A stretch of 10,023 bases of DNA, taken from contig URVO01000033.1 in the NCBI GenBank assembly GCA_900551335.1, forward strand, positions 1 to 10,023, read 5' to 3'. This document shows, piece after piece, positions 7,915-10,023 of this stretch. This stretch comes from an uncultured Phascolarctobacterium sp. (GTDB lineage Bacteria; Bacillota; Negativicutes; Acidaminococcales; Acidaminococcaceae). Each line of letters starts with the position of its first letter. The first letter of the stretch is position 1. The position numbers and the translations under genes were made by a program. The notes under the pieces were generated by a model. That model was not told the DNA's origin, did not search any database, and was given only the letters and a program-made list of their open reading frames with translations.

Positions 7915-9285
7915 ATGAATAATTTAGTAGCCATTATCCTTGCCGCAGGCAAAGGCACCAGAATGCGCAGCAAATATCCCAAGGTTCTGCATAAGGTAGG
8001 CGGCAAGCCTATGCTGCAGCACGTAATCGACGCAGCTACCGTCGCAGGCGCAGACAAAAAGGTTATCATCGTCGGCCATGAGGCTGAGATGGTCGAAGCA
8101 ATGGTTGGCGAGCAGGGCACCATCGCTTTGCAGGCTGAGCAGCTCGGCACCGGCCATGCTGTTATGCAGACCGCCGAAGCACTCAAGGGCTTCACCGGCA
8201 CTGCTTTGATTCTTTGCGGCGACACTCCGCTGCTCGACGGCGAGGAGCTCAAAAAGTTCTGCGAAGCGCATCAGGCAAGCGGCGCTGCTGCTACCGTCCT
8301 GACAGCAATCATGGACGATCCGTTTGGCTATGGCCGCATCATCCGCGACGCTGACGGCAACGTTCAGGGCATCGTAGAGCAAAAGGACGCCACCGAAGAG
8401 CAAAAGGCTATCAAGGAAATCAACACCGGCATCTACTGCATGGAATGTCCGCAGATGTTCGACGTTCTCGCTACCCTGACCAATGACAATGCACAGGGCG
8501 AATATTATCTGACCGACGTACTGCAAAAGCTCAACGCTGCAGGCGCTAAGGTTGGCGGTGCCTGCACTGCTGACAGCGATATGGTTATGGGCATCAACTC
8601 CCGCAAGCAGCTTTCTGTTGCTGAGGGCGTAATGCGTCAGCGCATTTTAGACAAGCTCATGGACGCAGGCGTAACCATCATGGACCCTGCCAGCACCTTC
8701 ATCGAGGCCAGCGTAAAAATTGGCCGCGACACCGTAATTTATCCGTACACCTGGCTGGAGGGCAGCACGGAAATCGGCGAGGACTGCGAGATTGGACCTA
8801 ACGCCCGCTTCACCAATGTCAAAATCGGTGACGACAACCACCTGCAATTCATCTACGGCCATGACTGCGAGGTTAAGAACCACGTAACCGCAGGTCCTTA
8901 CGTACACCTGCGCCCCGACACCGTTATCAGCGACCACGTAAAAATCGGCAACTACGTTGAGGTGAAAAACTCCAACGTTGGCGAAGGCACCAAACTGCCG
9001 CACCTCACCTACATCGGCGACAGCGATATCGGCAGCGGCGTCAACATGGGCTGCGGCTGCATCACCGTCAACTACGATGGCAAGAAAAAGCACCGCACCA
9101 TCATCGGTGACAATGCCTTTGTCGGCTGCAACACCAACCTCGTTGCTCCCGTAACCGTACAGGCCAACACCTACATCGGCGCAGGCAGCACCATCACCAA
9201 AGAGGTTCCGGAAAACGCTTTGGGTATTGCGCGTGCACGCCAGAAAAATATTGAAGGCTGGGCCGAAAAATATCGCAACGAATAA
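7915..9285 (+). CDS. glmU: Bifunctional GlmU (GlcN-1-P acetyltransferase / GlcNAc-1-P uridyltransferase)
   Basis: Makes UDP-GlcNAc for peptidoglycan and other envelope polymers, in the cytoplasm. The protein is 456 residues, the normal length. The N-terminal uridyltransferase shows LAAGKGTRM (9-17), QLGTGHAV (76-83), CGDTPLL (101-107) and INTGIY (169-174). The C-terminal left-handed beta helix (about 255-456) is a hexapeptide-repeat acetyltransferase with NYVEVKNS (346-353), LPHLTYIGDSDIG (361-373, His363 the likely base), GCITVNYDG (381-389) and IGAGSTIT (421-428). The start ATG 7915 has an AGAAGG Shine-Dalgarno six bases upstream. Gene order purR-glmU-prs matches Firmicutes, without yabJ or spoVG between purR and glmU. 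The stop is followed by a small-RNA/peptide locus, not directly by prs. Confidence 0.98.
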   Translation: MNNLVAIILAAGKGTRMRSKYPKVLHKVGGKPMLQHVIDAATVAGADKKVIIVGHEAEMVEAMVGEQGTIALQAEQLGTGHAVMQTAEALKGFTGTALILCGDTPLLDGEELKKFCEAHQASGAAATVLTAIMDDPFGYGRIIRDADGNVQGIVEQKDATEEQKAIKEINTGIYCMECPQMFDVLATLTNDNAQGEYYLTDVLQKLNAAGAKVGGACTADSDMVMGINSRKQLSVAEGVMRQRILDKLMDAGVTIMDPASTFIEASVKIGRDTVIYPYTWLEGSTEIGEDCEIGPNARFTNVKIGDDNHLQFIYGHDCEVKNHVTAGPYVHLRPDTVISDHVKIGNYVEVKNSNVGEGTKLPHLTYIGDSDIGSGVNMGCGCITVNYDGKKKHRTIIGDNAFVGCNTNLVAPVTVQANTYIGAGSTITKEVPENALGIARARQKNIEGWAEKYRNE

Positions 9286-9314
9286 GCTATAAATTTATTT
9301 ACAAGCTATAAATT
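9284..9314. repeat. Direct repeat AAGCTATAAATT x2
   Basis: Two identical 12-bp copies (9284-9295 and 9303-9314), 19 bp start to start. The first overlaps the glmU stop codon and the second ends inside the -35 of the small-RNA promoter. It may be a regulator site or a local duplication. Confidence 0.5.
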
Positions 9315-9341
9315 GACAAGCCTTTATTATTGCGCTATACT
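9313..9341 (+). promoter_or_regulatory. Strong sigma-A promoter of the small RNA
   Basis: -35 TTGACA (9313-9318, perfect), a 17-bp spacer and -10 TATACT (9336-9341). Eleven of 12 bases match. The start is predicted near 9348, only about 80 bp before a terminator. The -10 overlaps a perfect palindrome ATACTAGTAT (9337-9346); a related ATACT-AG-AGTAT lies at 9363-9374, so a repressor pair is possible. Confidence 0.8.
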
Positions 9342-9347
9342 AGTATT

Positions 9348-9427
9348 GACTAAAGGGTAGCGATACTAGAGTATTAGTACATCGCAAAGAAAAAACCTCG
9401 GGGCTGCATCCCGAGGTTTTTTCTTTT
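9348..9427 (+). ncRNA. Predicted small RNA of about 80 nt, candidate antitoxin RNA
   Basis: A consensus promoter and a strong intrinsic terminator frame about 80 nt without a usable reading frame. The 5' part (9348-9359) is unpaired and contains AAAGGGTA (9352-9359). A hairpin follows: GCGAT/ATCGC (9360-9364 with 9381-9385) continued by ACTA/TAGT. The 3' end is the terminator stem. AAAGGGTA occurs again as a direct repeat at 9505-9512 inside the convergent peptide gene, so the RNA can pair with codons 5-8 of that mRNA: 10 bp with one G-U pair. The terminator loops of the two RNAs are also complementary (GCUGCAU with AUGCAGC). This matches RNA II of par/Fst systems. Ends are predicted, not measured. 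Confidence 0.65.
9391..9427. terminator. Bidirectional terminator shared by small RNA and peptide gene
   Basis: CCTCGGG (9396-9402), a 7-nt loop and CCCGAGG (9410-9416), extended by A/T pairs, with TTTTTTCTTTT on the plus strand and TTTTTTCTTT on the minus strand. It would end the plus-strand small RNA and the minus-strand peptide mRNA at the same element, and could also stop readthrough from glmU. Confidence 0.9.
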
Positions 9428-9441
9428 AGGCTAGCTGCGAG

Positions 9442-9528
9442 CTATTTTCTGTCTAACCATTTGCAGATATAGTGACTAACTATCCCTGCCATAACAGAAA
9501 TAAAAAAGGGTAACAATATTTCGAGCAT
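9442..9528 (-). CDS. 28-residue single-helix peptide, candidate Fst/Ldr-type toxin
   Basis: The reading frame starts ATG 9528 and ends TAG, with a strong Shine-Dalgarno AGGGGGTG five bases upstream and its own consensus promoter. The peptide is one hydrophobic helix (about residues 4-22, ILLPFFISVMAGIVSHYIC) with the short polar tail KWLDRK, so it should insert in the membrane. Residues VMAGIVSHYICKWLDR align without gaps to VIAGILASMIVNWLNK of E. coli LdrD (sequence recalled, 7 of 16 identical), and the proline-hydrophobic-(K/R)xLD form also recalls Fst. The mRNA would be about 175 nt, ending at the terminator shared with the convergent small RNA. A 5'-UTR hairpin touches the ribosome site. 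Membrane-toxin function is inference; a harmless small membrane peptide remains possible. It is easily missed by gene finders because of its length. Confidence 0.75.
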   Translation of the reverse strand: MLEILLPFFISVMAGIVSHYICKWLDRK

Positions 9529-9539
9529 TAGCGCACCCC

Positions 9540-9554
9540 CTTTCCGCTGGAAAG
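9540..9554 (-). promoter_or_regulatory. Hairpin at the ribosome site of the peptide gene
   Basis: In the minus-strand leader CTTTCC (9554-9549), loop AGC and GGAAAG (9545-9540) form a perfect 6-bp stem whose 3' arm runs straight into the Shine-Dalgarno G run (9539-9536). Partial occlusion of ribosome binding, common in type I toxin mRNAs, is a reasonable inference. Confidence 0.5.
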
Positions 9555-9569
9555 AGTCGCAGCAGTATT

Positions 9570-9598
9570 ATTATAGCATAACAGATAAATTCTGTAAA
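9570..9598 (-). promoter_or_regulatory. Strong promoter of the peptide gene
   Basis: On the minus strand, -35 TTTACA (9598-9593), a 17-bp spacer and perfect -10 TATAAT (9575-9570), with an extended TG one base before it. The start is near 9563, giving a 5' leader of about 35 nt. Confidence 0.82.
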
Positions 9599-9637
9599 AA
9601 AAATAACAAAAAACGCCATCTACACACTGCCTAACAC

Positions 9638-9666
9638 TTGTGATTTACACCATTTTAATATATAAT
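9638..9666 (+). promoter_or_regulatory. Promoter of prs
   Basis: -35 TTGTGA (9638-9643, four of six), a 17-bp spacer and perfect -10 TATAAT (9661-9666). The start near 9673 gives a leader of about 65 nt, which contains the perfect hairpin TTTCGA-CTCA-TCGAAA (9682-9697). Confidence 0.6.
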
Positions 9667-9737
9667 TAAATGTAAGTTAAGTTTCGACTCATCGAAATTC
9701 ATAAACAAACAACAAGCAGACTTTGGAGGGATTGGAC

Positions 9738-10023
9738 ATGTTGTCTGACGAGAATAAGTTAAGAATTTTTACTGGTAATGCAAACCCTGACCTGGCACGC
9801 GAAATCGCTGCTTATCTGGGAACCACTGTTGGTGATTCCGTAGTTAACCGTTTTAACAACGGTGAGGTTCAGGTTATGATCAATGAAAGTGTACGTGGTA
9901 AAGACATTTTCATCGTACAACCGACCTGCGGCCCTATTGTTACGATAACGTTATGGAGCTGCTCATCATGGCTGACGCTTTCAAACGTGCCAGCGCAAAT
10001 CATATCACCGCTGTAATTCCTTA
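9738..10023 (+). CDS. prs: Ribose-phosphate pyrophosphokinase (Prs), 5' part, frameshifted, 3' end outside window
   Basis: Makes PRPP from ribose-5-phosphate and ATP for purine, pyrimidine, histidine and NAD synthesis. The start ATG 9738 has GGAGGG seven bases upstream; a TTG at 9723 would overlap the Shine-Dalgarno and is rejected. Residues 1-68 read normally: LRIFTGNANPDLAREIAAYLG, SVVNRFNNGEVQV and IFIVQPTCGPIV. At 9942 one A is missing: GTTACGAT stands where GTTAACGAT would continue the family motif VNDNVMELL. The remainder (NVMELLIMADAFKRASANHI and TAVIP) continues in the +1-shifted frame to the end of the window. Unshifted reading gives a nonsense tail that runs to the window edge. Full-length Prs is about 315 residues. 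Because prs is normally essential, a base-call or assembly error is the likeliest cause; a real mutation would need a second copy. Confidence 0.9.

Noticed and set aside
9723..9737. TTG start for prs at 9723
   Set aside because: It would place the Shine-Dalgarno GGAGGG inside the gene and leave the TTG without a ribosome site; ATG 9738 has ideal spacing.

Overview
The window looks like chromosomal DNA of an anaerobic Firmicute, most likely a Negativicute (Selenomonas/Veillonella/Acidaminococcus side). Coding DNA is of middling to high GC, and the gaps between genes are AT-rich with consensus sigma-A promoters. The order ispE - purR - glmU - prs is the Firmicute one, but a GntR regulator and a MobA-like nucleotidyltransferase sit between ispE and purR, and no yabJ or spoVG gene lies between purR and glmU. 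A type III glutamine synthetase and a group-B-like [FeFe] hydrogenase fit a strict anaerobe. The genus cannot be fixed from this sequence.

Left part (1-3543): glnN (minus strand, 3' end outside the window) has its own strong promoter and a structured leader of about 260 nt that opens with an intrinsic-terminator-like hairpin. Diverging from it is a monomeric [FeFe] hydrogenase gene. An in-frame hydrophobic tail of unclear status follows the hydrogenase stop codon, then a bidirectional terminator shared with the convergent YitT-family membrane protein gene.

Middle (3544-9285): the YitT gene and an ispE-led cluster diverge from a compact 190-bp region with two promoters, a tandem 13-bp repeat and two palindromes. 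One palindrome, TTGTATACAA at the ispE start site, looks like the operator of the GntR regulator encoded two genes in. The cluster runs ispE (isoprenoid), gntR, nucleotidyltransferase, purR (PRPP-sensing purine regulator) and glmU (UDP-GlcNAc synthesis), all on the plus strand. The first three genes are nearly contiguous.

Right part (9286-10023): the glmU-prs gap of 452 bp is not empty. It holds a convergent pair of short transcription units meeting at one bidirectional terminator. One is an apparent RNA of about 80 nt on the plus strand. The other, on the minus strand, is a 28-residue single-helix peptide gene resembling Fst/Ldr type I toxins. The RNA has an 8-nt perfect match (10 bp with one G-U pair) to the peptide's coding region as well as the shared terminator. 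This is the layout of a par-type (Fst) type I toxin-antitoxin locus and is the most interesting item here. After it, prs starts with its own promoter but carries a one-base deletion at codon 69 that breaks the frame.
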